Shown here: piece after piece, positions 26,043 through 35,163 of the stretch | How the letters are laid out: each line of letters starts with the position of its first letter | How positions within the stretch are numbered: position 1 is the stretch's first letter | Source: UBA9619 sp964630665 | GTDB taxonomy: Bacteria > Pseudomonadota > Gammaproteobacteria > Arenicellales > UBA868 | Assembly (NCBI GenBank): GCA_964630665.1 | Contig: CAZVVN010000008.1 | Location: forward strand, 10,486 to 74,485 | DNA: 64,000 nucleotides | Reading direction: 5' to 3' | Program-made: the position numbers and the translations under genes | Notes under the pieces: model-generated | The model's input: the letters and a program-made list of their open reading frames with translations, nothing else | Told to the model about the DNA's origin: nothing | Databases searched by the model: none

Positions 26043-27194
26043 CTACCCAACCTGGATGATCTCGTCTGGCCGGTTGGAGATCATCTGCGCCCCGGTCTCG
26101 GTCACGAGGACGGGATCGCAGTAGCGCGTGGCGCCCATTCCCGGCACTATCGCCCAGGGTTCCACGGTGATCACCATGTTGGGCTGGAGTAGGGCATCGT
26201 TGTAAAGCCGCAGGTTGCCGCGGTCGATCCGTCCCTCCCATTCCGTCGCCAGACCGCGAATGAGTCCGGCGCCGCAGTGAATGTTGTCGTAGCCTGCGGC
26301 GATCAGCACTTGGCGCGACGCCCGGTCCACGTCACCGAAGCTCGTGCCCGGCCGCATGGCCGCGATGGCTGCGTCCTGTGCATCGCGCGTGGCCTCCTGG
26401 TAGCGGCGCTGTTGTTCGGTTGGAGAACCGGTGAAGAGCGGCCGCTCGACTGCCGTCAGGTAGTTCCACACATAGGCCTCCACCACTAGCGTGACCAGCA
26501 CGTCGGGCTGGAGCGCCTCTCCGCTCGCGCCGGTATGCGGCTGGAGCGAGCGCAAACCCTGCTGGCTGTAGCAATTGACCCTACTTTCCACCTCCCCGTA
26601 CTCGCGTGCTGCGTATTCCGACATCTCCATCATGGCGCGTCCCGCGAGCACAACCTCAGGGATGCCCACCTTGGCCTCCTCGATGAAGGTCGCGATGCCC
26701 TGCTCCGCGATCCGGGTGGCGGCCGTGACCAGTGCCAGTTCCTCTTCCGAACTGACCAGGATCAGTTTCTCGAGCGCACTCGAGAAATCCGAGAATTCGA
26801 GCTTCGGCATTGCGGTCTTCAGCATCTCGAGCGTGGTTACTGTGGTGCCCGTGGCATCGAATGAGATGTGACCGATATGCTGGGATTCGAGGAGCCCGGT
26901 GAGGAGCGAGATTGCACTCTCAGTGTTGGGGCCGTCTATGTCGTTGTAGGTGTGCATCTCGGTGATGGGTGAGTGTTGTCTGGCTCGCGACGCTTCACCT
27001 TCGGAGAGAATCATGGCGGCGGGTCCGTCCCGCGGCACGACGGTAATCGTGGGGCGCCCCCAGGGGATGATAGGTACGCCGCTCAGGTAATAGGATGGGA
27101 AGAAGGAGAAAGCAACGGCCGCCTCGCTATCGCCAAGGGTTGCACGGATGCCTGCCTGCCGGCGCTCGATCTCATTCTTGCTGAAGATCGTCAT
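26043..27194 (-). CDS. Creatinase-like M24 'pita-bread' hydrolase without metal ligands
   Basis: A 383-residue M24-family protein with an N-terminal creatinase domain and a C-terminal pita-bread domain. The Asp, Asp, His, Glu, Glu ligands of metallopeptidases are absent: the DxG position is VVE (237-239), the second Asp is Ala in YLTAVER, and the last Glu is Cys (RYC-DP, C359). This matches metal-free creatinase, whose GYYTALER stretch is very like NYLTAVER here; H220 could be the catalytic His and E345 the conserved Glu of EP. Ectoine hydrolase DoeA is the other metal-free relative. It is the last gene of a TRAP-FAH operon. Creatinase would give sarcosine and urea. Confidence 0.82.
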   Translation of the reverse strand: MTIFSKNEIERRQAGIRATLGDSEAAVAFSFFPSYYLSGVPIIPWGRPTITVVPRDGPAAMILSEGEASRARQHSPITEMHTYNDIDGPNTESAISLLTGLLESQHIGHISFDATGTTVTTLEMLKTAMPKLEFSDFSSALEKLILVSSEEELALVTAATRIAEQGIATFIEEAKVGIPEVVLAGRAMMEMSEYAAREYGEVESRVNCYSQQGLRSLQPHTGASGEALQPDVLVTLVVEAYVWNYLTAVERPLFTGSPTEQQRRYQEATRDAQDAAIAAMRPGTSFGDVDRASRQVLIAAGYDNIHCGAGLIRGLATEWEGRIDRGNLRLYNDALLQPNMVITVEPWAIVPGMGATRYCDPVLVTETGAQMISNRPDEIIQVG

Positions 27195-27311
27195 GTAGGA
27201 CCTCGTTTCCTGCCGGAGGAAGAGAAAGAACAGGTGCGTTGCTCCCCTGATTTATCCGGACTCCGGGAGCGAGCAGTCTCTGGCCCCGGCGCTGGAAAAA
27301 AGTAAAGCGCC

Positions 27312-28160
27312 TCAAATTTCATTTGCGACGGTATTGACCAGCGTACCGACGAGGTTCACCTCGACTTCGACCACGTCCCCTTCTTTGAGAAAGATCGGCG
27401 GCTGGCGCTTGAATCCGACCCCACCCGGAGTGCCAGTGACGATCACATCGCCCGCACACCAGGGTAAAGCCCTGGAGACATAGGAGATCAGAGTCGGGAT
27501 GTTGAAGGCCACGTCGTTGAACTCACCAAATTGCATCTGCTCGCCGTTCAGCCGGGTGGTGACGGTCAGCGCATCGGGATCTGGTATGTCATCGGTAGTG
27601 ACCAGCCAGGGTCCAAACCCACCGGTAGCGTTGAAATTTTTCCCCATGCTGTACTGATGGACGTGGAATTGCCAGTCCCGAACGCTGCCTTCGTTGTAGC
27701 AGGCATAGCCCGCGACATGGTCCAGGGCATTTTCTGGCTCAATGTGGGCCCCACCTTTACCGAGCACCACTGCGATCTCACCCTCGAAGTCCAGTTGTTC
27801 TGACGATTTGGGCACCAGCAGTGGTTGCTGGTGTCCCACCTGGGTCTGGGCGTGGCGGTGGAAAAGTACCGGGTAGTCACCGATGGTGCGACCCGCCTCG
27901 CGCGCATGCGCCAGATAGTTGACTGCTACGCAGATCACCTTTGATGCGTTCGGTATCAGAGGCAGGAACGTGACTTCGTCGAATGGGAAGTCTGCCGACC
28001 GACTGCCGGCGTAGTCGGCGGCCTCTGCCAGGCTGTCTGTCTCGAGCAGGGTTTTGAGGTCCGAGACGCCCTCGATCGACGAGCTCAGATCGACGATGCC
28101 GTCATCGGTTACGGCACCGTAGCCGCTCGCATTGTTCCGGGTAAAACTGGTTAACTTCAT
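27312..28160 (-). CDS. Fumarylacetoacetate hydrolase (FAH) family protein
   Basis: A 282-residue FAH-fold hydrolase or isomerase with the metal-binding LDFEGEIAVVLG motif, GKNFNATGGFGPWL and VTGTPGGVG, the common bacterial layout shared by acylpyruvases, 2-keto-3-deoxy-acid dehydratases and the hydroxyheptadienedioate isomerase HpaG. AGGAGG precedes the ATG. It sits between dctM (92-base gap) and the creatinase-like gene (117-base gap), on the same strand. It could process an aromatic ring-cleavage product or an oxoacid; the exact reaction is not readable. Confidence 0.88.
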   Translation of the reverse strand: MKLTSFTRNNASGYGAVTDDGIVDLSSSIEGVSDLKTLLETDSLAEAADYAGSRSADFPFDEVTFLPLIPNASKVICVAVNYLAHAREAGRTIGDYPVLFHRHAQTQVGHQQPLLVPKSSEQLDFEGEIAVVLGKGGAHIEPENALDHVAGYACYNEGSVRDWQFHVHQYSMGKNFNATGGFGPWLVTTDDIPDPDALTVTTRLNGEQMQFGEFNDVAFNIPTLISYVSRALPWCAGDVIVTGTPGGVGFKRQPPIFLKEGDVVEVEVNLVGTLVNTVANEI

Positions 28161-28252
28161 TGGTCCTCCTGGTGGAGATGGGTCATTGGTACTGCGGCTC
28201 TGGCCTCAGCCCCGTCTAGCGTTATGCAAAGGCTGTCAGGCAGCACAGCCTG

Positions 28253-29569
28253 TCAATGATATAGCCAATTCGGCAGCAGTAAAACGTAGGCCGGTGTCAG
28301 CAGCAGGATCAGCAGGCGGATAATGTCCACGCACCAGAACGGTGTGACACCTTTGAAGACGGTGGTGGTCTTGACATCCTGGAGCACACCGGCGAGAACG
28401 AACACATTCAGACCTACCGGTGGTGTGATGAGGCTGATCTCGGTCACGACTACGGCGATGATGCCGAACCAGACCAGAATCTCTTCGGGGCCGAGTCCCG
28501 CGTAGCCGAGGTTTTGGACTACCGGAAAGAAGATCGGAATGGTCAGCAGCAGCATGGACAGGCTTTCAAATACGCAGCCAAGTACGATATAGATCGCGAG
28601 AATGATCAGCAGGACCATCAGCGGCGACATCTCAACCCCGGTGACGAAGTCCAGAAGCGCTGTTGGCAATCCGGCCCGATTGACGAAATTCGAGAAGATC
28701 AACGCCCCGAACAGCACGGTGAACAGCATGGCGGTGGTTCGGGCGCTGTTGACCAGGACTTCGTAATAGTCGCGCCAGGACCGCACGCCGCGGGCCAGAG
28801 CCAGCAGGAAGGCGCCTCCGGCGCCGATGCCAGCCGCTTCGGTGGGGGTGAAGATGCCGCCGTAGATTCCTCCGATCACCAGTATAAACAGTACCAGTGT
28901 GCCCCAGACCCCGCGCAGGGCCCTTAAGCGTTCGGGCCAGATCATTCGTTCGGCCCGGGGGCCGTCCTGGGGTCGGCGCCAGACCACGTACTGCACGGCG
29001 ACGAGGTACAGCAATATGCCGAGCAGGCCCGGAAGAAATCCCGCCGCGAAGAGCTCCCGGATGCTGGTCTCGGTCATCAGGCCGTAAATCACCAGAATCA
29101 CACTCGGTGGGATCAGGATCCCCAGCGTGCCGCCGGCGGCGATAGACGCTGTGGCCAACGAATCGGCGTAGCCGTACTGGCGCATCGGCGGCATGGCCAC
29201 CTTGGACATGGTGGCAGCGGTCGCGAGACTCGATCCACAAATAGCGCTGAAGGATCCGCAAGCTACGATAGTCGCCATGGACAGCCCACCCCGACGATGG
29301 CCGAGAAAAGCATTGGAGGCAGCATAGAGCTCTGCCGATAATCCTGCCCGGGACACCAGATTCCCCATCAGGATGAAAAGCGGTACGACCGACAGGCTGT
29401 AGTTCAATGCTGTTTCCGAAACGAGGGTGCCGATCATTGCCAGCGAGGGTTTCCAGCCAGTCAGCAGGCCAAAGCCGACAAAACCGACACTGCCCATCGC
29501 AAAGGCAATGGGCAGCCGCAGGAAAACCAGGATCAAGAGAACGGCAAAGCCTATAAGTGCAACCGTCAC
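28253..29569 (-). CDS. dctM: TRAP transporter large permease (DctM-like)
   Basis: A 438-residue membrane protein with about 12 hydrophobic segments. Typical DctM features are the LPIAFAMG start, GSSLATAATMSKVAMP, IPPSVILVIYG and TPTEAAGIGAGGAF motifs. The start is GTG at 29569. It is the third gene of a dctP-dctQ-dctM set and forms the Na+-coupled channel subunit. Confidence 0.92.
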   Translation of the reverse strand: MTVALIGFAVLLILVFLRLPIAFAMGSVGFVGFGLLTGWKPSLAMIGTLVSETALNYSLSVVPLFILMGNLVSRAGLSAELYAASNAFLGHRRGGLSMATIVACGSFSAICGSSLATAATMSKVAMPPMRQYGYADSLATASIAAGGTLGILIPPSVILVIYGLMTETSIRELFAAGFLPGLLGILLYLVAVQYVVWRRPQDGPRAERMIWPERLRALRGVWGTLVLFILVIGGIYGGIFTPTEAAGIGAGGAFLLALARGVRSWRDYYEVLVNSARTTAMLFTVLFGALIFSNFVNRAGLPTALLDFVTGVEMSPLMVLLIILAIYIVLGCVFESLSMLLLTIPIFFPVVQNLGYAGLGPEEILVWFGIIAVVVTEISLITPPVGLNVFVLAGVLQDVKTTTVFKGVTPFWCVDIIRLLILLLTPAYVLLLPNWLYH

Positions 29570-29608
29570 GGTAGGATCTGTCGGAAGAGTGGTTTGGTGA
29601 GCGCCCGG

Positions 29609-30166
29609 TTATATCGCTGTCGTGGGGCGGTCGGGAGACATCGGCCCTTTAGCACGGGCATAACGTATGGTATTAAAGCCAAAAGCAATGGCTGCAATTG
29701 CGTTCATGATTGCGATGAAATAGGTGATCGGAGCGTAGGGAATGGCCAGGAATTCTGTGGCATCGCCGTATTTGGCCATAAAGTCGGCGCTGATCCAGAC
29801 CCGCCAGGAGACAGCGGCCAGCATGATCGCCATCAACAGGCTCAGTATGGCCTGACGCGCATTGATCCAGCTGGTCGGCACCCAAAGGTCCATGAGGTCA
29901 ACGCTGACATGTTCTTCCCGATAACAGACTGTGGGCAAGATAGCGAAGACAATCAGGCCCATCATAAGTTGGGTCAGTTCCGTCGCACCATCCAGGGGAG
30001 TGTTGAAGAAGTAGCGCCCCACAACGTCGATACAGGTCATTGCCATGAGGGCAAAGAGCACGATACAGGATACCCAGTCCCCGACCCCCGCCAGAGCTGA
30101 CAGGCGGAAGCCGGGATGACTGTTGTGCTCGTTTTTAGTCAGCGCACGGTTTTCTCGCTGACCCAT
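29609..30166 (-). CDS. dctQ: TRAP transporter small permease (DctQ-like)
   Basis: A 185-residue protein with four hydrophobic segments and the DVVGRYFF motif after the first one, diagnostic of DctQ. It starts 6 bases after the binding-protein stop, which suggests coupled translation, and ends 39 bases before dctM. The N-terminus has about 25 extra polar residues. Confidence 0.9.
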   Translation of the reverse strand: MGQRENRALTKNEHNSHPGFRLSALAGVGDWVSCIVLFALMAMTCIDVVGRYFFNTPLDGATELTQLMMGLIVFAILPTVCYREEHVSVDLMDLWVPTSWINARQAILSLLMAIMLAAVSWRVWISADFMAKYGDATEFLAIPYAPITYFIAIMNAIAAIAFGFNTIRYARAKGPMSPDRPTTAI

Positions 30167-30172
30167 TGGTCT

Positions 30173-31180
30173 TTACGGGTTGGAACGGGCAATGCTGCGC
30201 AACTCATCGAGGGCAGCCTTGCCGTCTATACCGAGACCGTTCATCTGTTCGATCCAGGCGGCCTCGACCGGTGCCATCAGATCAAGGTACTCGGCATGGG
30301 TTGCCTGACTTGCCGTGGTGACCGTACTGCCCGATGCCAGAGCGTCGGCATGGCCAGCCTTGTCCGCGTTATCCCAGGCCTGGCCCGCCAGTCTGGTGAG
30401 CTTTTCGCCGGAGACGCTCAAAATAGCGTTGCGATCTTTTTCCGACAAGCTGTTGAGAAAATCGGTATTGAGCAAGTACGCGAAACTGCCGTAGTACAAC
30501 CCTCCAGGCATAATGGTCACATAGGGAACGACTTCCTTGAGACGAAAGCTCTTCTGCGTTTCTATCGGCATAAAGATGCCGTCAGCCACCCCAGAGGAGA
30601 GTGCTTCGTAGACCTTTGGCGCCGGTAGTTTTACGGCCGTCACACCAAGTGCCTTACCGACCTTGGACCCGACACCCCCGGGCACCCGGATCTTCAGACC
30701 GTTCAGTTCGCTGAGACTCTTGAGCGGGGTCTTGGTCTGGATGACTGCAGGTCCGTGTGAACTCAGGCCGACCAGTGTGACCCCTTCATGTTCATTGGCC
30801 TTGGCCAGGTATTTCTGGTGAACTCGCCAATAGGCAACGGAAGCGGCCTCGGCACTGGTGCCCAGATTCGGCATCTCAACCGCCTGGGTCGCTGCGTAGC
30901 GCGTGTTGTAGCCGTGGAAAATCCAGGCAGCGTCGGCAACACCGTCACGAACTAGTTCAAATTGCTTGAGCGGCGAGGCGAGTTTGTACTCGATCTTGGT
31001 TGTGACACGTCCCTCTGTTGCTTCTTCGATCCACTTGCCCCAGGTTGGCCAGACCTGGGAGTTGGTCAGGTGTGTCGGTGGTGCCCAACTACTGATGTTG
31101 AGTACTTTTTGGGCAGAAGCTGGGGCCGCCAGGAGCAGCATGACGGTAGTGAGTCCCAATAATTTGAGTTGTTTGTTCAT
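30173..31180 (-). CDS. dctP: TRAP transporter periplasmic solute-binding protein (DctP-like)
   Basis: A 335-residue DctP-family receptor. The Sec signal peptide ends ...AAPASA before QKVLNIS. The GLKIRVPGG segment holds the Arg that usually grips a carboxylate ligand. AAGGAGG lies 6 bases before the ATG. It leads an operon dctP-dctQ-dctM-FAH-creatinase-like, so the imported acid may feed those enzymes. It is divergent from the homogentisate-dioxygenase-like gene across a 280-base region with no gene. Confidence 0.92.
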   Translation of the reverse strand: MNKQLKLLGLTTVMLLLAAPASAQKVLNISSWAPPTHLTNSQVWPTWGKWIEEATEGRVTTKIEYKLASPLKQFELVRDGVADAAWIFHGYNTRYAATQAVEMPNLGTSAEAASVAYWRVHQKYLAKANEHEGVTLVGLSSHGPAVIQTKTPLKSLSELNGLKIRVPGGVGSKVGKALGVTAVKLPAPKVYEALSSGVADGIFMPIETQKSFRLKEVVPYVTIMPGGLYYGSFAYLLNTDFLNSLSEKDRNAILSVSGEKLTRLAGQAWDNADKAGHADALASGSTVTTASQATHAEYLDLMAPVEAAWIEQMNGLGIDGKAALDELRSIARSNP

Positions 31181-31460
31181 CTATATTCCTCCTTGCGGTT
31201 TGTATAAGGTAAACAAAATGACAGGTGTCGCAGTTGTTCACAGGGAATGCCTGCAGGCACAACTATCAGTTCGGTATAGTTTGTTGAAACTTCGCTCTTG
31301 TCAAGGCGGGCCCGATATATCGCCCGGCTGAACTATTTGATGGTCGGGTTGAAGGGACATCTTAACATGATGAGAATCTACAGCCATGACCGCGGGTCAG
31401 GATGCGGCGTCAGCCAGGTTGTTCATAGGCGCGCTACAAACCATTTACAGGAGGCGTTTA

Positions 31461-32582
31461 ATGAAGAACCGGATCCCCCCCATCTGGATCGAAGGTACCG
31501 CGAGCCGCCAGGCTCACTGCGATCTGCCCGAAGGCACCTACGAACGCGAGATCGGGCGCGAGGGGTTTTTTGGCCCGGCCACACAGATGCATCACGCCCA
31601 TCCACCAACAGACTGGACGGCGTTCGACGGACCGTTGCGCCCGCGTGCTTTTGACCTGACTCAGTTGAGTACCCCACAGGGGAATCCGTGGGACGCACCG
31701 ATGGTGCTTTCCAATGCGGCGGTACAGATCCGCATGTGGGTTACCCGGGGCAGCATGAACTGCCTCGCCTGTAACGCCGATGGGGACCAGGTGCTGTTCG
31801 TCCACCAAGGGTCCGGTCATCTGTATTGCGACTATGGTCATCTGGCTTTTGCCGAAGGGGATTACCTGCTGATGCCACGATCGACCCAGTGGCGCCTGGA
31901 CTGCGACGGCACTGCGGCCCTGCTGATGGTCGAGGCGACCGGCGATGCGTTTGGGTTGCCAGATAAAGGCCCGGTCGGCCAGCACGCAATTTACGATCCA
32001 GCAATCCTCGATCATCCTGGGATCGACGAGTTATTCCAGGCCCAGTATTCGGAACGCGAGACCGCGGTCGTGGTGAAGCGGCACAACACGCTGACCACGA
32101 TCAGCTATCCGTTCAACCCGTTGGACGCGGTGGGTTGGCACGGTGATCTCAGTGTACAGCGACTGAACTGGCGGGATATCCGACCGTTGATGAGTGCACG
32201 TTACCACCTGGCGCCGTCGGCCCACACCACGTGGCTGGCTGAGCGGCTTGTCATCTGCACTTTCTGCCCGCGGCCCATCGAGAGTGACCCCGGGGCGCTG
32301 AAGCTGCCGTTCTATCACGCTAACACCGATTACGACGAGTTCATCTTCTATCACCAGGGTCAGTTCTTCAGCCGTGACAACATCAAGCCCGGCATGTCGA
32401 CTTTTCATCCATCTGGTTTCTCACACGGGCCCCATCCTGAGGCCTATCGGATCGCAGCGGCACATGCGCGTAAAGAAACTGACGAGGTCGCGGTGATGAT
32501 CGATACACGTGATCCGTTGAATCTTCACGAACTCGGTGAGGGCGTTGAATGGCTGGGTTACGCCGACAGCTGGAAGGCATAA
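31461..32582 (+). CDS. Homogentisate 1,2-dioxygenase-like cupin protein
   Basis: A 373-residue protein of the HmgA/homogentisate dioxygenase superfamily, shorter than the roughly 430 residues of the classical enzyme. The Fe site is recognisable near the C-terminus: H286 and E293 in YHANTDYDEF, and H316/H322 in HPSGFSHG. The N-terminal half has a second cupin (VHQGSGHLYCDYG). The frame is open 25 codons further up, but AGGAGG 6 bases before the ATG at 31461 sets the start. Close relatives act on homogentisate, hydroquinone or gentisate-like rings, but the spacing of the ligands differs by one from human HGD, so the substrate is open. Confidence 0.83.
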   Translation: MKNRIPPIWIEGTASRQAHCDLPEGTYEREIGREGFFGPATQMHHAHPPTDWTAFDGPLRPRAFDLTQLSTPQGNPWDAPMVLSNAAVQIRMWVTRGSMNCLACNADGDQVLFVHQGSGHLYCDYGHLAFAEGDYLLMPRSTQWRLDCDGTAALLMVEATGDAFGLPDKGPVGQHAIYDPAILDHPGIDELFQAQYSERETAVVVKRHNTLTTISYPFNPLDAVGWHGDLSVQRLNWRDIRPLMSARYHLAPSAHTTWLAERLVICTFCPRPIESDPGALKLPFYHANTDYDEFIFYHQGQFFSRDNIKPGMSTFHPSGFSHGPHPEAYRIAAAHARKETDEVAVMIDTRDPLNLHELGEGVEWLGYADSWKA

Positions 32583-32716
32583 TGACAATCTGCGACCTGG
32601 TCGGAAAGCAACGCTGGTGACGGTTGGAATCGCCTGATCCGGTGGTGGCCAGGTCGATATTGCCTGGGCCTCGTCCGGACCTTTTGGAAAACCGGTCCTG
32701 TCCTTAATTTGACTTT

Positions 32717-33955
32717 TCAGCTCAGTGTAACGGGCAGTCGTCGGAAGCCGCGAAAGCGGATTCGCGGGTCACGTTCAGGGACTGCGGCCAGGTCAATACC
32801 CGGGAAACGTGCCACAAGCCGGCCAAAGGCGATGCGTCCCTCGAGCCTCGCCACGTTCATACCCGAGCATGCATGATGTCCCTGGCCGAAGGCGACATGG
32901 TTGTTCGGTGTACGTCCGATGTCCAGTTCGTCGGGCCGGTCGAACTGGGCCGGATCACGATTGGCCGCACCGACGCCCAGGGTCAGAAAGGTGCCGGCCG
33001 GGATCTCGGTGCCGTTGATGACCATCGGTCCAGTGGTCAGTCGGTTGTTCAGCTGCAGTGGGCTCTCAAAGCGCAGCAACTCTTCGACTGCTGTATCGAT
33101 GAGTCCGGGGTCAGCTGCCAGCCGGTCAAGCTGGTCGCGGTGTGTGATGAGGGCGTGCAGACCATTGCCGATCAGGTTGGTCGTGGTCTCGTGGCCGGCA
33201 TTAAGCAGAAAGATGCAGTTGTGCAGCAGTTCCGGTTCGGTCAGTTTCGCGCCGTTTTCTTCGCCCTGGATGAGTCGGGTCAGGACGTCGGATGAGGGGT
33301 CCCCCGGTGACTGGCGACGCATCGCTATCAGGGTCTTCAGGTACTCGGTGAACTCGACCACGGCCTGGTTGCCCAGTTCCAGCACGGTCTTTCCAGGTGC
33401 CGGTTCCAGCGCCGACAGGATAGCCAGTGACCAACCGCGCAGTGGGCTACGCTCCGAATGCGGGACATTGAGCAGGTTGCCGATGACCTCGATTGGAATA
33501 CGCGCGGCAAAATCGCCGATGATGTCCACCTGAACAAGGTCTGACATACGGTCGAGGAGATCGTCAATCAGGCTGACCAGGCCATGCTCCATTCGACGGA
33601 TCGCCCGCTGGTTGACTGCACCCATGATGAGACGGCGCACCCGGGTATGCAGCGGCGGGTCGTTGAACACCAGGCTGGTCGTGTGGTGTTCGAGTAGCGG
33701 GCTGTCACCGAACTTGGGGCTGAACTCGGCGTTCTTGTCCGAACTGGTGCTTGGGTCTCTGTAGGCTGTAACCACATCGTCGTAACTGGACAGGAAGAAC
33801 GAGTTCGCAGCCAGCCGATGGACCGGGTCGTGGCGCCGTAGCAGCGCGTACCAGGGGTAAGGGTTGTCGACAAAGCCAGGTGGCGGTTCGGTCAGTTGAA
33901 AATCACCCAGCTTGTCGGTGGACAGTGCTTTAGGGTTTGAGAGCTCTTGAGACAT
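32717..33955 (-). CDS. Cytochrome P450
   Basis: A 412-residue bacterial class-I type P450. The heme-binding loop FGQGHHACSG has the axial Cys at residue 363, the I-helix has AGHETTTN, and the K-helix ExxR is ELLRFES. The sequence is soluble, with no membrane anchor. No ferredoxin or ferredoxin reductase gene is next to it, so it must borrow redox partners. It ends convergent with the homogentisate-dioxygenase-like gene and its start faces the nitroreductase gene. Confidence 0.93.
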   Translation of the reverse strand: MSQELSNPKALSTDKLGDFQLTEPPPGFVDNPYPWYALLRRHDPVHRLAANSFFLSSYDDVVTAYRDPSTSSDKNAEFSPKFGDSPLLEHHTTSLVFNDPPLHTRVRRLIMGAVNQRAIRRMEHGLVSLIDDLLDRMSDLVQVDIIGDFAARIPIEVIGNLLNVPHSERSPLRGWSLAILSALEPAPGKTVLELGNQAVVEFTEYLKTLIAMRRQSPGDPSSDVLTRLIQGEENGAKLTEPELLHNCIFLLNAGHETTTNLIGNGLHALITHRDQLDRLAADPGLIDTAVEELLRFESPLQLNNRLTTGPMVINGTEIPAGTFLTLGVGAANRDPAQFDRPDELDIGRTPNNHVAFGQGHHACSGMNVARLEGRIAFGRLVARFPGIDLAAVPERDPRIRFRGFRRLPVTLS

Positions 33956-34165
33956 TGACGTCAGGCCTGTCGACTGGGCGCGATGAGTTTAGCACCCATC
34001 AAAGAAAAGCCTTTTCGGGCAGTAATGTGTAAGCAGACCCCGGTTGTTTGGCTGATCGTCTGCTGATTGCCGGTCGGGGCAACCTGCTGTTGTGAGTTGT
34101 CAGAGTTTTCCCCTTGGCCGAAAACATGGTTGAATTACCCGGGACAAGGACATGAGGAGATGGCA

Positions 34166-35005
34166 ATGGCCAAGGCAGACACCAATCCGGCGGGCGAATG
34201 CCCGGACCACACGAGTCTGATCGAACTCATGCGCCGACGGCGCAGTGTGCGCCAGTTTCAGGCTGGTCAGCATGTTTCCCGCAAGACCTTGCTGGGTATT
34301 GCCGAGGCGGCCCGCTGGGCGCCGACCGGTGCCAATGCTCAGTGCTGGGATCTCGTTATCGTGGACGAACCGACTGTGCGGGATGCGGTGATCGAGATCT
34401 TTGTCGAGCAGTCCAAACGTCTGTTCGTCAATGCCAGGGGGTTTCCTGCTGTGAGCAAGTCTTATCTCTCAAACACGGTTGCGATTTTCATCGTGCTCGG
34501 AGACCCGCGCTGGAAGGTGGCTTTCCCACAACAGAACGATGATGCTGATGGGGCCGATGAATACACCTCGAACAACGAGAACATCTATTTCTGTTCACTG
34601 GGAGCGGTGATCCAGAATATACAGCTGGCAGTGACGGATGCCGGTCTGACGTCAGCATGGCTGTCCGGCGGCGGTGAAGCTTCGACCAACCGCGCACTTT
34701 CGGAGCTGCTGGGCTATCCGGGGGGACTTTCGGCCTGTGGCACGATTCCTATCGGGTATCCCAAGAAAGACGTCAGGCTGCGTTATCGGCGGCCGCTGGA
34801 GCAGTTGGTGCACTGGAATGGTTACACAGCTACCCAGTTCCGCCCGCAGGGCATGCTGGATTACTACCTTGAGCGGTTACGGCCGTTCCTGATGTATCGC
34901 AACGCCGAGCGGGTCGAGGAATGGGATGACGCAGAAGATAAGTGTGGCGCATGGCTGGCAGCCTTTACCGGGGCGGAGCCCAACCCGTCCGGGCGATTCG
35001 ATTGA
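34166..35005 (+). CDS. Nitroreductase family FMN-dependent oxidoreductase
   Basis: A 279-residue member of the nitroreductase fold with the FMN-binding RRRRSVRQF near the N-terminus, AARWAPTGANAQ, and a C-terminal IGYPKKD segment. It has an extra 50 or so residues at the C-terminus beyond the usual 200-220. Two ATGs lie six bases apart (34160, 34166); the second has GAGGAG at a proper distance. The start region is divergent from the P450. A donor or acceptor role for the P450 is possible but not shown. Confidence 0.86.
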   Translation: MAKADTNPAGECPDHTSLIELMRRRRSVRQFQAGQHVSRKTLLGIAEAARWAPTGANAQCWDLVIVDEPTVRDAVIEIFVEQSKRLFVNARGFPAVSKSYLSNTVAIFIVLGDPRWKVAFPQQNDDADGADEYTSNNENIYFCSLGAVIQNIQLAVTDAGLTSAWLSGGGEASTNRALSELLGYPGGLSACGTIPIGYPKKDVRLRYRRPLEQLVHWNGYTATQFRPQGMLDYYLERLRPFLMYRNAERVEEWDDAEDKCGAWLAAFTGAEPNPSGRFD

Positions 35006-35163
35006 ACTGGGAGAGTATCCTGTTCTGTGCGATCGGCCCCCAGGGAGGCCGAGGACGGCTACACTTGGCAGCAAAGGGTATCGTGCTGCTGCCTGTCATC
35101 CGGTAACTTGCTTACGGCAGGCCATCGACAACAATCAGAATGAGATCTAAACGGTCATCAGCT

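Noticed and set aside
26026..26050. GGGTAG/CTACCC pairing at the end of the creatinase-like gene
   Set aside because: The stem overlaps the stop codon, has six pairs and no T-run; not convincing as a terminator.
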